A stretch of 64,000 bases of DNA from Tetradesmus obliquus (Eukaryota; Chlorophyta; Chlorophyceae; Sphaeropleales; Scenedesmaceae): assembly GCA_030272155.1 (NCBI GenBank), contig CP126194.1, forward strand, positions 5,819,501 to 5,883,500, in the 5' to 3' direction. Under the pieces are notes generated by a model that was not told the DNA's origin, searched no databases, and was given only the letters and a program-made list of their open reading frames with translations. Shown piece after piece: positions 10,297 to 21,489 of this stretch (the first letter of the stretch is position 1; every line of letters starts with the position of its first letter). The position numbers and the translations under genes are program-made.

Positions 10297-12760
10297 GCCT
10301 GCTGGCAAAATGCACTGCTGCTTTGGATCGTGGCAGCTTAGGGTTTCAACAATCCTATGCTTGGAGGTTGAGTTCAATCGGTGTATGTCAACTCGTGTAC
10401 ATATTTCGAACCCAATCAAAGGCACACAGTAGCATTCAGCTACCTGGCGGCTGCTGCTGCTGCTGGCAGCATCAGATGGCACACCTGACGGATGGAAGGT
10501 GGTGCTATGATTTGGTACGTGTCACAGACCAACCTAATGCTTGTGGGCTGCATAACATTTTGGACCAACAGTCCTGCCTTTGAATTAGGAGCGTGTTATG
10601 TTGGTGTTTGAGCTGTGTAGCTGTACGCGTGTTTGCGCTGCATATCTTATTCGTCAATGCTGCTGCATCATGCATTGTGCAGCAGCAGATTCGGCGGGTC
10701 TTCTGCCTGCCATGCTGCTTAGCGGCTAGCTGCTGCAGTCAGCAGCAAGCACACCGTTGTGTTGTACAGTCACTTTGAGTGCCTTGGTGATGAGTCCTGG
10801 TGTTTGCACCACAGGCTTCCCTGTGTGCGCCACGTGGCATACAAGGCATGGGCTTCATCACCTTTTGCTTCCATGTGTTGTTTGTATGCATCAGTGCGTG
10901 CGTGGTGCCCAGCATAACGTACTGCATTGTGTGTTGCCTGTACTGAATTATATGTATAGCATGCCATCGCATGCCCGCGTCGTGCATCAGCTGCCATCAG
11001 AAAACCCTAGGGCGGGGTTGACTGCTGAGAGGACTGGATCAACCTTTGGGTGTGACTCGTTTGTGGGTGAGTGCAGCCTTTTGGTTTTTGCACAACAAAT
11101 GACCTAAGCAATTGGCAATGTGGTGTGCCAATCAAGGCAAGCGTGTGCGCTTCCTCCCTGCACTGCTTTGTGCCTGCTTTGCAGGCTCTGCTGTCCAGTT
11201 GGCAGCACAAGCAACATGAGCCATACAAGAGGTGCATTATCTGCATCTCAGTTTACTGCTATGCTGACTCATGCCAACAGAGCAGGTGACTTGGGCAGGT
11301 GCCACAACAGGTTGCAGCACGTATGCCATGGCAGCTGGGCCTGGTGAGACATGCATTTCCATGAAGCTGTTTGTGTTGCGCGCAGCAGGCCTGCTGCCCT
11401 AGGGCTGCTTGGATTACCACGGTGGCATAGCAGTTGTTGTTGAACACAGCCGCCGCCGCATGGCCGACATGCTGGAGTTGTGGTTGACAGTTGTTGCTGT
11501 ATATAGCACCGGTGGAATGGCGGCAATGACCGCCTGCAGCCACCTGGCCTGCCGCAATGTCCGCAGCCACACTCTTGTATGCATTGTCACGTGTATGATG
11601 GCAAAGCAGAGCATGCAGCAGGTGATTGCTAGCTGATGTGTATGACCTCGCTGCAAAATAGGCAACGGGATAGTTGCAGTATTGTTGGCAGCGACCCTGC
11701 ATTGGTCATGCTGCAACTGTGTGGTTTTAACTGGTTGCGTCAGGTGTAGCTCCAAAGGCACAACGCTTGCATCCCAAAGGTCGTTTTCTTTTGCAGAATG
11801 TTTTGCAAGTGTTGTAGTCCCTTTGGTACGCGTGTTGTTGGCATCACCATTATGCTGTACTTGCGGTGGCAGGGCTCCTGCTTACGCCCTTTTCCGCGGT
11901 ACCGCCTATACAGGCCTCCACCACATGTGGTGCATTGTACGGTTTGCTGTCAGTCTGCCATGCAGCAGATTGAAGGCAATGTTAGACTTGCATCACGACA
12001 AATAAACACAAAGAAAAAACAGTGCGTCCGTTCTTCTTGTCCCCCCATCCAATCCATCTGGCACAGGTGTTGCACAGCTCTCAGAGCTGCCATGCCACAC
12101 CTTGCTTACCAACAGTCAACAGGAGCACCTGCTGCCGCAGCAGGCCGGGGCAGGAAACACGGGGTAACCAAGATGACTGTTGGAATAATTTCAGTGTGTT
12201 GTTTCGTGCCGTCCCATCAGGTGTGGAAGTCGAGTAAGCACATCTGCAGAATGCAACTCAGCTCAGAGTTCGACCCATGAGTTGAGTCCGACCGACAATG
12301 TGCACCACCCGCTCTCAGCAGCAGGAAGTGCAAAACTCAACACAGAAAGAGTTATAAGTTCTCTTTTATTTATTTTTTACTTTTTTTATTTATTTTTTAC
12401 TTTTTAATTTATTTTTTATGTGAAGAAAATGGGTTTTCTTGAGCTTGAGAGCGCCGTGTACAAGCTCAAGACACGAGAGACATTTGGCGCCAACACGAGG
12501 CGCCAAGACCCGCTTCCAACTTCAGGCTCGTTGGGCGGCGCTGTCTCGGTTCACTCGGCCCGTTGACTGAAATGAATTGCAACTTAGCTCGACTCAATCG
12601 GAAGTTGAGTAGTCGTGAGCTCTCTCGTGGGACACTACATGCCTTAGCTGAAGCTTCCCATTTATAAGCATGATTGCATTGTTCCAGCCTTCACCAAACT
12701 CTATGCTTTCAAGCTAACACAAAGCTTCCCACTCGCTTTGCTATCTCCTTTCTTGCAAGC
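10297..12760. other. Gene-free stretch with an AT-rich patch
   Basis: No supported gene. At 12360-12420 a very AT-rich patch contains three repeats of TTTATTTATTTTTTACTTTT-type sequence, in sharp contrast to the GC-rich surroundings. Flanking it are pairs of related GAGTTGAGT/GACTCAA motifs (12270-12290 and 12590-12610), which may mark the ends of a small degenerate element. A TATA-like TTTATAAG lies at 12661-12668, about 100 bp before the next start codon. Confidence 0.45.
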
Positions 12761-13499
12761 ATGATGTTCGTCATTGCCATGTCTGCATTCAAACTGGGCC
12801 ACAGCTGCTTCAAGTTCATCAAGAGCCGCTCCAACCCTCCAGCCCCTGGCAACTCCCACATGCCATCTCAGAGCAACAAGGGCAACGCCACCCACGAGGC
12901 TGCACCTGTGCTGGCCTGCCCCACAGTGCCCAGCAGCAACACCAACAGCTGCAACGCTGGTGTGGTGAGTACAGCTGGCTGCTGCTTCCTGCATGCTGGG
13001 GCCTCTTTCTGCCTCTTCCTTGCCATGCAAAACAGCTCATAGATGGCTCATTATTGCATGCATTCTGACCAGACTTGCTACTGCTGTACTGCAGGTGTCC
13101 CATCCTATTGACGTGGCCCCCCTGGCAGCTGCCCCCACCCGCATCAGTGCCGGCAAGGGCCTGCAGGACACTGCCACTGCCGCCACCACCACTGACAACA
13201 GCAGCCCAGTGCGCAGCAAGGCAGGCACCAAGGCCACCCGTGCTGCCCCCACCCACAGCGATGACGGGCTGGGCATGCAGGACACTGCTGCTGACCAGCC
13301 TGAGCCCACTGCAACTGTGGCAGTCATGCGGCGCGATGCCTGCCCCAAGGTAGCCAAGCCGCAGGCTGCCAACACGCCAGCGCACATGAAGCAGCTTGAC
13401 TCTGAAGTGGTGAAGGCGGACTGGCAGCAATATGAGCTGCTGAGGGCCTGCAGGCTGCAAAACCAGAACTGCGACTGGTACAGGGCCATTTACAACTGA
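12761..13499 (+). CDS. Hypothetical small protein, 2 exons
   Basis: Exons 12761-12964 and 13095-13499 join in phase 0 across a GTGAGT...TGCAG intron and give about 202 residues. The N-terminus (MMFVIAMSAFKLGHSCFKFI) is hydrophobic and could be a signal anchor or a targeting peptide. The middle is Thr/Ala/Ser/Pro-rich and of low complexity. The C-terminal ~55 residues look folded (HMKQLDSEVVKADWQQYELL then CDWYRAIYN). I do not recognise a family. A longer start at 12674 is in frame, but the TATA-like element at 12661-12668 makes 12761 more likely. Composition matches neighbouring host genes. Confidence 0.6.
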
Positions 13500-13969
13500 G
13501 CCACTGCACACTTGCCAAAAAAATGAACTCACCGCTGCATCATGCGGTGCAAATGATCTGGCGCACAGCCGCCACCCCCAAACCGGTGTTTCTCAACACC
13601 ACCAACTTGACCGGAAGAAAAGGATGGCCCACAATGTAGAATCACTCATTGGTTGAGATGGCTCGATAAAAGAATGAACACCCTGCTGCGTACGTGCCTG
13701 CCACCACCAATGCACATGCCATGCCTGACAACATGCAAGACTGTGATGGTTTTTAACACCCGCGTGGCTGTTGCACCAGCAAGCACACAAGCGATGCAGC
13801 AACAGCAGCTGGCCCGCAAGGCACCCACTCCACCACATGCAATGCACATGAGCAGCAGCACCACAACCTCCACCTTGACACCCCACACTGCACAAAACTG
13901 TCGGCGGCACTCTGCGCTGCTGCTCAGTCAATCCTTAGCCAAACAATGTAGCCGGCTCACTCTAAGGGC
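13500..13969. other. Convergent intergenic region
   Basis: This separates the 3' end of the hypothetical gene (+) from the 3' end of the FHA gene (-). No further gene or repeat is seen. Confidence 0.5.
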
Positions 13970-15253
13970 TCAATCCGAGAGTTCTTTCTGCACTTGTGCA
14001 TCTGCTCTCGCTGCCATTCCCTTCATCATCATCTCCACAAGCGGGTTAGCTCCTGATGGCTCCTCAAACTCAACCACAAACGACTGCTGCTGCTCGCCTG
14101 CATGTAACAAGTGCCACCGCCGGCAGAACACACAGCAGAACATGGGCTGATCAACAACATCACAGGGTTGGGCGCTATGCCGCGGCTTGCTTTGTTCATG
14201 CGGACGTGCAATGTGGCGCTGCATGTTTGAGACGAGTGTGTGTGATGCAGTGACAGCCAAAATATCAACCGCTTAGAACACAAAGAGCAACTGTGCTGCC
14301 GCATGTTCAACAAGTCGTGTAAACATGTTAGGCTTCTAGGCAGGTCCTGCTGCTGCAGCACAGCACAGCAGGCTTCCATTGCGTTTCGCAGAAGCAATGC
14401 AAAACAGCATCGCTGCAGCAGAGAGCTCACCGAAGGCCAGCGTGGATCCTGATGCCAGCACATAGCTCACATTTGCACGCGCCTCTGCATCGTCGATCCA
14501 TGTGTATGTCCTGTTTGCAGTGGGAGCGGCAAACACACATGGCAAAGGCAGCGGCAGCAACAGACCAAGAGCATTAGGGTTTGCAATGTTTGGCAGCCCA
14601 CTGGCCAGTCTCTTGGTCAGATCGCCGATACCTCTGTTGCTGCAAGTAGGGCTTAGCGGCAGCTGTGACAAGACGGGGCTATGTTATGAGAACGACCGCT
14701 TCTTACGGCATGCTGAGAGTGCATTCAGCAGGTGCAAGCTGCTCGAATTGTAAACAACGTCACCCTGCTGCTGCTGCTGCTGCTGCTGCCTCACCTGTCA
14801 AAAACAGACTCCCCTTGCAGTGCTTTCAGGAACACCTGCTTGCCTTTCTGCTGCAGCTCAGCATGCTCAGCTGCCACATTGGCCCCTTGCAGCTTTAGAT
14901 CTGCTGCTGGCCCTGATCCCACAAGGTACTTGACCTGCGGAAGGAAATGCAGCAAAAACGCAATGCTGCAGCTTGACTTTGTCCATCTTTGCACTGCTTC
15001 ACTCGCCAGACGTGCCAACAGTACAAATTGACAGCTTCTGACCGCCTTTTGGTTGCTTGCTTGCACGGCAGTAGCGCACAAAACACACCTGGTTTACAGA
15101 TATCTCTTGTCCAGCTGACGGCTTCAGTGTGTATGCTGGGCATGCTATGCTGCGCCTGCTGTGTTGTGGGGGGCACCTGACGCTGAAATGGCTGTGCAGC
15201 TGCAATTGCCTCAGCTGGCAGCTGCTCGAGCAACGTGATGCATGCAAAGCCAT
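13970..15253 (-). CDS. Chloroplast-targeted FHA-domain protein (4 exons)
   Basis: Minus-strand exons 15253-15089, 14934-14795, 14510-14431 and 14097-13970 join in phase and encode 170 residues. Residues 1-40 (MALHASRCSSSCQLRQLQLH then arginines and serines, few acidic residues) look like a chloroplast transit peptide, which is why 15253 is chosen over upstream in-frame starts. The FHA fold spans roughly residues 40-128: GSGPAADLKL, then AAEHAEL (the conserved His and following strand), then an NRTYTWIDD-like stretch and SGSTLAFGE. FHA domains bind phosphothreonine peptides. The C-terminal helix (NPLVEMMMKGMAARADAQVQ) resembles the tail of plant plastid FHA proteins. Exon 4 is the least conserved. 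The gene is divergent from the LYR/SirB1 gene, sharing about 525 bp of upstream DNA. Confidence 0.8.
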
Positions 15254-15778
15254 CTTGTAGCTGTGCAGGTTCACAAGATGAAAATGAAAGCTCACAACCA
15301 AGCAGCAGCAGCAGCAGCAGTAGCAGTAGCAGTGACAACAGTGTCACTGGTGTTGCAGTGATCGGAATCGATGCAAAAAGTTTTGGAAGCTGACGCAATC
15401 AAAGTTTATCAATGTAGCATTCCGCATCAAACCACCGTACAACGTGTTATGTACAGGTCAAGTATTAGCCCGGTCTTTGGACGGAACGCTGAACACGAAG
15501 GACGCCTCATTGGCGCTGGCTTTGCCTTGTTCGATTGATTACTTTCTCTTTATTGTGTTATGGTTGTGTTTGTCTGTCAATCACGCTTGCTAGTGAGTCT
15601 TTGCTGTGCTACAGCTGCTCACCACCACCACACCATAGCCTGTCTTGCCACTGGAGGGCCTGCGCCAGATCCTGCCTTTGTCTTGCGTCCAAGTCACATC
15701 TCTCACCACTGTCAAATTGATAAGCTTGCTACTGGCAGCTGAGTAGCTCACAGCACGGCAGCAGCAGCAGCAGGCAAC
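15254..15778. promoter_or_regulatory. Shared upstream region of two divergent genes
   Basis: This 525-bp interval separates the start codons of the FHA gene (-) and the LYR/SirB1-like gene (+) and so should hold both promoters. I see a CAG tract at 15302-15332 but no decisive TATA box. Confidence 0.45.
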
Positions 15779-18625
15779 ATGCCGCGGAAGCATGTGGTGC
15801 TGTACAGGCAGCTGCTGCAAGCGCTGCGCCGCATGGATAGAGCTGGCCTGCCCCTCACCGGCTGCGTGGGCATGCCCCAGGCATCACAGGTGCTGTGCCC
15901 CGCTGCATTCCTGAGGCAGGCCTTCAGCGCAGGCAGCAGCAGCAGCGACGACGCCAGCAACAGGCTGACAGGTGTGCACGCTGTCCTGCAAGCATCCTCA
16001 TCCTGCAGTGTAACAGAATGACACATGCGGTCTGCTGTGCAACGCTGTAATTGCTGCCATCATTTGCTTGTTGCTCTATACCATGGTATCAGTGCTGACT
16101 GGAGTCGCATTCGTGCTGGTGGTGTGCAATGTATTGCTGCAGATGGGTTCTTTGCGCTGCGTATGCTGCCCAGGCAGCTGGCAGTGCTGCAGGCTTGTGA
16201 AGAGGAGACACGGCAGGTGCGGTACAGTGCTGCAGCAATGCGTGCGCAATGATAGCCTGTCTCTCATAGCCCGTGGTCACCTCCATTGCATTCACATGCA
16301 TTTGTGCGGACTGAAGAGTGTGCCTGCACTCTCGTGTGGTACTGCTATGTTACACAGAGCAGTATGTGAGCTCAGCAGCACGGTGCAGCAGCCGCAGAAC
16401 TGCCTGATGCGCAGCTTGAGCCCGCGGCAAGAGGCCGAGCGGCAATGCTGCTGGCTGATTTGCCAAAGCAATGCCAACAAGCAAGCAAATGCATTGGTGG
16501 CCTCTCCACTTTTGGTGACCTAGAATTCATCAACCACACTGTGCATGTTGCTCTGCCGTGGCACCCTGTGTAGGCACTGCAGCAGTGGCATGGCTTGCAG
16601 CAGCAGTGGTGCAGCGCAGCACCCCTGTCCATCAGTCGGCAGCTAGAGTCTGCAGAGGAAGCCGCTTGGCTGCTGCAGCGCCTAGCTACACAGCAGGCAG
16701 TGCAGCAGCTGCTGCTGGAGGAAGACATAGAGCAGCTGCAGCAAGACAGCGACACATCTATAGAAGCAGCAAGGCAGCAGCTAGATGATTTGGCAGCAGC
16801 AGTGAAGGCCGCAGCACCTGACGCATTTGCGTCGCAGCAGGATGGTGAGTTGGCAGGCGCTCTCTTCCCTTCATCACCAGCTGCAAGCAGCATTTGCTGA
16901 CCTACGTAATAGTCGCAACCCTTGCATGTTCGTACCGGTACAACCCAGCAGTGCGCGGCGGCAAATTTTGTAAGGCTCGGTTCCTATTTGTGCAGGGCCG
17001 CCCAACAGCCAACGCTTGCTGCAGCTTCAGGCGCTGAGTCAGGTATGCAGTATCAGCGACCATGTGCAGTTGCAGTGACCGTACCCCTGCTAACTGCAGT
17101 GTGTTGCTGACTGAGCTGCTGCATCGTCCAGCTGTTTTGCATTGGGTTGGGTCTGACGAAACGTATCCACCAGTCGCATTTCAAGGTGCGTGCACATCCA
17201 GCCACCTCAAACCTGGCATGTGAAGAGCTATTGTGTGTGGCTGCTGGCTTGCAGGTGCTGTTCCAGCAGCAGGGCAGGCTGCGCTGTGACCCCTTTGAGT
17301 GGGTGTATGACGGCCTGGCGCCCCTGATGCTGCCCCAGGTACGGCTGCACTTTCCTGCAAGCACTGCAAGCCATTGACAAGGAAAGGTTCATGATGCTGC
17401 TGTTGGCTAGGACGATGGACATTGCAGAGGCACACCCTGCATATGAGCAGCTTCCTTGTCCCATCACGCAGTACACACGTGCACGAAGCAAGAAACAACA
17501 AGCATTGTGCATGCTGTTGATGTACCACCGCACTGGCCTCACTTCACTCTGTGCAGGTGCTGCAGACGCGCAAGGGCATACCACTATCGCTGGCAGTGCT
17601 GGCTGGTGCAGTGGCAAGGCGGCTGAGCATGCAGCTGCAGCTGCTGTGCGCTGATGACAGCCAGCTGCCTGGCACAGCATCAGGTGAGAGCTGCACATCG
17701 TCATCAATGAACTTACCCATAAAGCCATAGCAATAACGCCACCGGCATGAGAGCTGCACGTGTGACGTCTTCCTGTGCTGGCTGGCATTCTGGGTTGAAA
17801 CGCTTGCGGGAGCTGCCAATTGATAAGGCACAGAGTGTTCTGCAGTTGTGTGATGCTGCAAAAATGATTGCGCTGTGGGGCGGCTCCTGGTGGTGTCACA
17901 GCAGTAGCACCTCATCTTCAGCAGACTGCTGCGCATCTGACCGTATGAATGATAGCGTGCTGTTCTGGATGCATGCACCTGTGCGCAGGGCCCTTGCTGA
18001 TGCAGCAGCTGCCACCAGAGGTGGCAGCACGGCAGGCAGGCCGCACGCTGGCCACTGCACCATCCCCTACCACCTGGCTGCTGCAGCTGCTGCCTGCACC
18101 TGGGCAGGCATGGGCAGAGCAGGATGCAGGTGCGAGCCGCTGCAGTACATTTTGCTGGACATCATTATAGGGCATGCTGTAGACATAGATTTAATGATGT
18201 TTGTGTGGACCTGCGCGGCAACTAGCTGGGGTCGCTTACCCTTGCATTTGGCAGGTATATCGTTGCAGCGTACATTATGCTGTCGGATATCTAGCAGCGC
18301 TCATGTACTGACAACTTATCGCTGGCTGTGTGCTCCTGCAGTGTTCTTGGACGTGTCAAAGCGCGGCCAGCTGCTGGATGCAGCCGGATGCATACAGCGC
18401 TACCCTGCACTGGAAGCAGTCCTGCAGCACCAGCAGCTGCAGCAAGCTAACAGCAGCAGCAGTTCAGGCGATGGCGCTGCTGTAGTTGCTTTGTGGGCAA
18501 ACATGGCGCGTACGATGGTGCTGGCACACCAGCGGCGTGGGGAGAGTGACTTAGTGGCTCATTGGCTGTACCAGGTGCTGGCACTGGACAGCAGGGCGGA
18601 AGAATGGGCCCATGCTATGCAGTGA
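15779..18625 (+). CDS. LYR-motif / SirB1 (transglutaminase-like) protein, 8 exons
   Basis: Exons 15779-15971, 16143-16216, 16601-16844, 16996-17042, 17255-17338, 17557-17683, 17989-18129 and 18342-18625 are phase-consistent and give 397 residues. Residues 4-20 (KHVVLYRQLLQALRRMD) match the LYR signature of small mitochondrial assembly factors (Leu-Tyr-Arg plus basic helix). Residues ~72-170 are helical and Gln-rich. Residues ~215-235 (VLQTRKGIPLSLAVLAGAVA) match the core of SirB1/Transglut_core2 proteins, known from bacteria and FBXO21-type eukaryotic proteins. FLDVSKRGQLLD after residue 303 fits the usual post-core strand, and the C-terminus ends in TPR-like helices (LVAHWLYQVLALDSRAEEW). 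I could not see the His of the transglutaminase-like core clearly, so it may be catalytically inactive or have an unmodelled exon. Location is probably mitochondrial or plastid; function unknown. Confidence 0.72.
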
Positions 18626-18985
18626 TGCACAGCTGATGGCGGTTGCAACAGTTGTCAGTGACAGGTACAGGGCAGCAAAACCACTGTGCTGCAAAGCACC
18701 ACCACTACGGCTGCTGTGCTAAGCAGGGTTTCCAGCATTGAATGGGTGTAATCGTCTAGACACAGGTTGCTGGATGCACGCATCGTTCGGGGATCACAGT
18801 CGGAGTCTTCTTCACAGGTGTGAGTTCTGCAAGAACCCACCAGGCACACGCACAGCACCCGCAGAGCCTTTGACGTATCTGAAAACCGTGTGTATCTACG
18901 TGAATAGTAGTAGGCACGCTGTAGCTGAGTGCAGCGAATCCTCTGTAGTAGCAGGAGATTCAAAAAGGGGCGCACGAAGGCAGCC

Positions 18986-19708
18986 ATGGCAACCGTCCGC
19001 TACATTGAATGCAGCACGGTTGCTGAGCTGATTTCAGGCCCTATGAAAGATGACTTAGCAGTTGTGGATGTCAGAGACGAGGTGCGTATAGGAGTGTAGC
19101 CCAGGCGGCAGCACTGTCAGGACAGCAGCACTAGTGGAAGTGTTTACCATGGCTGTCATCAGTAGCTTCACCACAGCTTATGAAACCTGAGATGTTTGCG
19201 CATGAGACTGTTTTTGGGATCTAGATGCCTGTTTGCAGTCACCTGCCGTGCGGCTTTCCAGCACCTGCAGCAGCCTGCCTCTCTGTCAACTGGCAACCAT
19301 CTGCACGCAGCAACTGCTTGCCGCATTTTCCAATGCTGAGATCAGCATCTAGCAGCAACTTAGCCATACCGTATACCACATCCACTCAGTCCACCTGTCC
19401 CTTTGGCGCGTTGCTTGCAGGACTTCTATGGGGGCCACGTGAAGGGCGCCATCAATTTGGACTCCTTCCAGTTCAGCGATGACGCAGCAGTGGACTCGCT
19501 CATTGACAAGCAGCTTGCAGGAAAGGGCCGCGTGGTTGTGCACTGCATGCTGAGCCAGCAGCGGGGGCCGCGCTGCGCCAACCGCCTAGCAGCACGCTTG
19601 CAGGAACGGGGACTAGCACAGCCAGCAGTGCTTGTCATGGCTGGCGGCTTCCAGAAGTTTGCACGCCTATACGGCAGCAACCCGGATCTTGTAGAGCTGG
19701 ACAACTGA
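18986..19708 (+). CDS. Cdc25/ACR2-like rhodanese, dual-specificity phosphatase or arsenate reductase
   Basis: Two exons, 18986-19081 and 19421-19708, join in phase 0 to give 127 residues, the normal length for this single-domain family. Residues 24-31 (LAVVDVRD) are the rhodanese strand with the conserved Asp. FYGGHVKGAINL follows, and the active-site loop is HCMLSQQR at about residues 73-80, a Cys-x5-Arg catalytic loop as in Cdc25 phosphatases and plant/yeast Acr2 arsenate reductases. The GGFQKFARLY segment near the end is typical of this subgroup. The predicted reaction is phosphotyrosine dephosphorylation and/or glutathione-dependent arsenate reduction in the cytosol or nucleus; sequence alone does not separate these. 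No targeting peptide is visible. Confidence 0.87.
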
Positions 19709-21489
19709 TTGCTTTTAAGTTTGCCATACAGCAAGTGTGAAATCCTATTATTAGCACGCTGATGCAGCCTGGCAGCCGGTTGGCAGCCTGCAGCCAATTG
19801 TGACAGACTAGCAGCTGGCCGCATCTTTGGCAGCAGCTGCTGCCATGGTGTCGTGATGCATCGCTGCTCTGCCATTGCTTTGATCCATCAAGCCACTGTG
19901 ATGCTGCTGCGTGCCAGTGTAGTCTGACTACCCAGTGCCGCTGCTCTACATTTCAGCAGCACAAGTGGACAGGGCGCTTGCTTGGTTAATGGTTGCTGGC
20001 TTGGGGTCCAGCTGGCACGTTAGCGCGCGTGTTGACAGTGTCATGCACTGTTGCCCGTCTGCAGTTTCCATCCATCATTATCGGCAACACCTGCTGCGAA
20101 GCAGGGTACAAGGCCATTGCAAGCCTAGCTAGGCTACTATAGTGGTGCAGAGGGGCGTGTGTCCACTGTGTGACAGCCTCTTGGCCGACAGTTTAGGTTA
20201 CATGTCCTGGCACCTGCTGTTACCATGCAGCTGTTCTTCCACCTAAAGGAACAGACAGTTCACAGCAGCTTTACGCTGGCTACATGTTTGTGTGCTTCTG
20301 TCTTCCCTGCCAGGTGAAGTGCATGTCCGCCTGTTTCGGGCGCCAGATGGGCTTAGTGGATGCGCAGAAGATGTGTGCCAACCCAGTTACATTCTGAGTC
20401 GATTTCCTTTTTACGTGCGCTTTGGAGCACTGGGGCGTGGGATTTCACATCAGCTTTCTTTGGCAGACCTGGTTATCTTCTCATCTGTTGCTCTGTAACG
20501 CATGCCGGCTAGTGTTGAAGGCTTGCATGTTGTGTTGCTCATTGGGCTTGAGTGCCAGTGCGTGGCTCGGCCACTTGCGCTGCTGCCATGGATAGCAATG
20601 ATGTGATTCTCCCAGTGATGCTGTGGTGGTGCAAACATGGTGACATGTTGCTCTTCATGCTTGTGTGCAGCGATCTACATGTTTGGTTGACGCCCCTGTT
20701 CAGGGTTGCCTGTTCTGTGACTAATTTGTAACAGGCAAGTGAAAGCAGGTTGTGGTTGAACTGTCAATTGGTCGATCATGCTTTGTACCTGCTGTGCATC
20801 GTGGTGTTACGTGTACTGCTGGTTCATGCTCAGAGAGCTACAATGCCTGGATTCTAGCCAAGTTGGCCAAATGCTATGCCAGGGTACAGCCTCTGTAATA
20901 ACCGCGGTTCAGGCTCTTCTACATTTGCTGTAGTGTGGACAGGGCATGGGGCTTCAAGATGCAAGTTACCTTGGAAAACCGTCAGCTTCAAGCCATCATA
21001 ACTCATGTACAGCTGAAAGCACCATACACCTTCGGGGCATCATGCCTAGCCAACAATGCACCAGCCAAACCAACTATCAACATTCCAGCCCCGTTGCCCT
21101 CGTTTCAGCCAGTCACACCAATGTGTATTACATGACAAGCCTCTCGCCAGTCATCCCAATCAAGTGATCCTGCAATCAAGTCAATCTGCAACCGTGCCAC
21201 GTGATCCTGCAATGCGGCTGCTGTAGATGCCGCATACAATGATGCCCCCGTACCCCCAAGCAATCACAATGACAATGACAATGACGATGACAAACACAAT
21301 ACATGTCACAATCACAATACAAGCTCACAATCACAGTGCACATGCCTCAATCCACAGTTTGCCGCGCACGATTGACAGTCCTGCAACACTTTGCTTTACA
21401 CAACAATTCCATCTCTGCACCATAATCCCTTCACAATCATTTGCAGGAGGCAAGTGGCTGTCTCCATCCCACCGTACACGTCGAGTACA
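19709..21489. other. Gene-free stretch
   Basis: No supported coding exon. Short AATGAC/CACAAT-type tandem motifs occur at 21267-21330. The right end is the 3' flank of the minus-strand coiled-coil gene. Confidence 0.5.
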
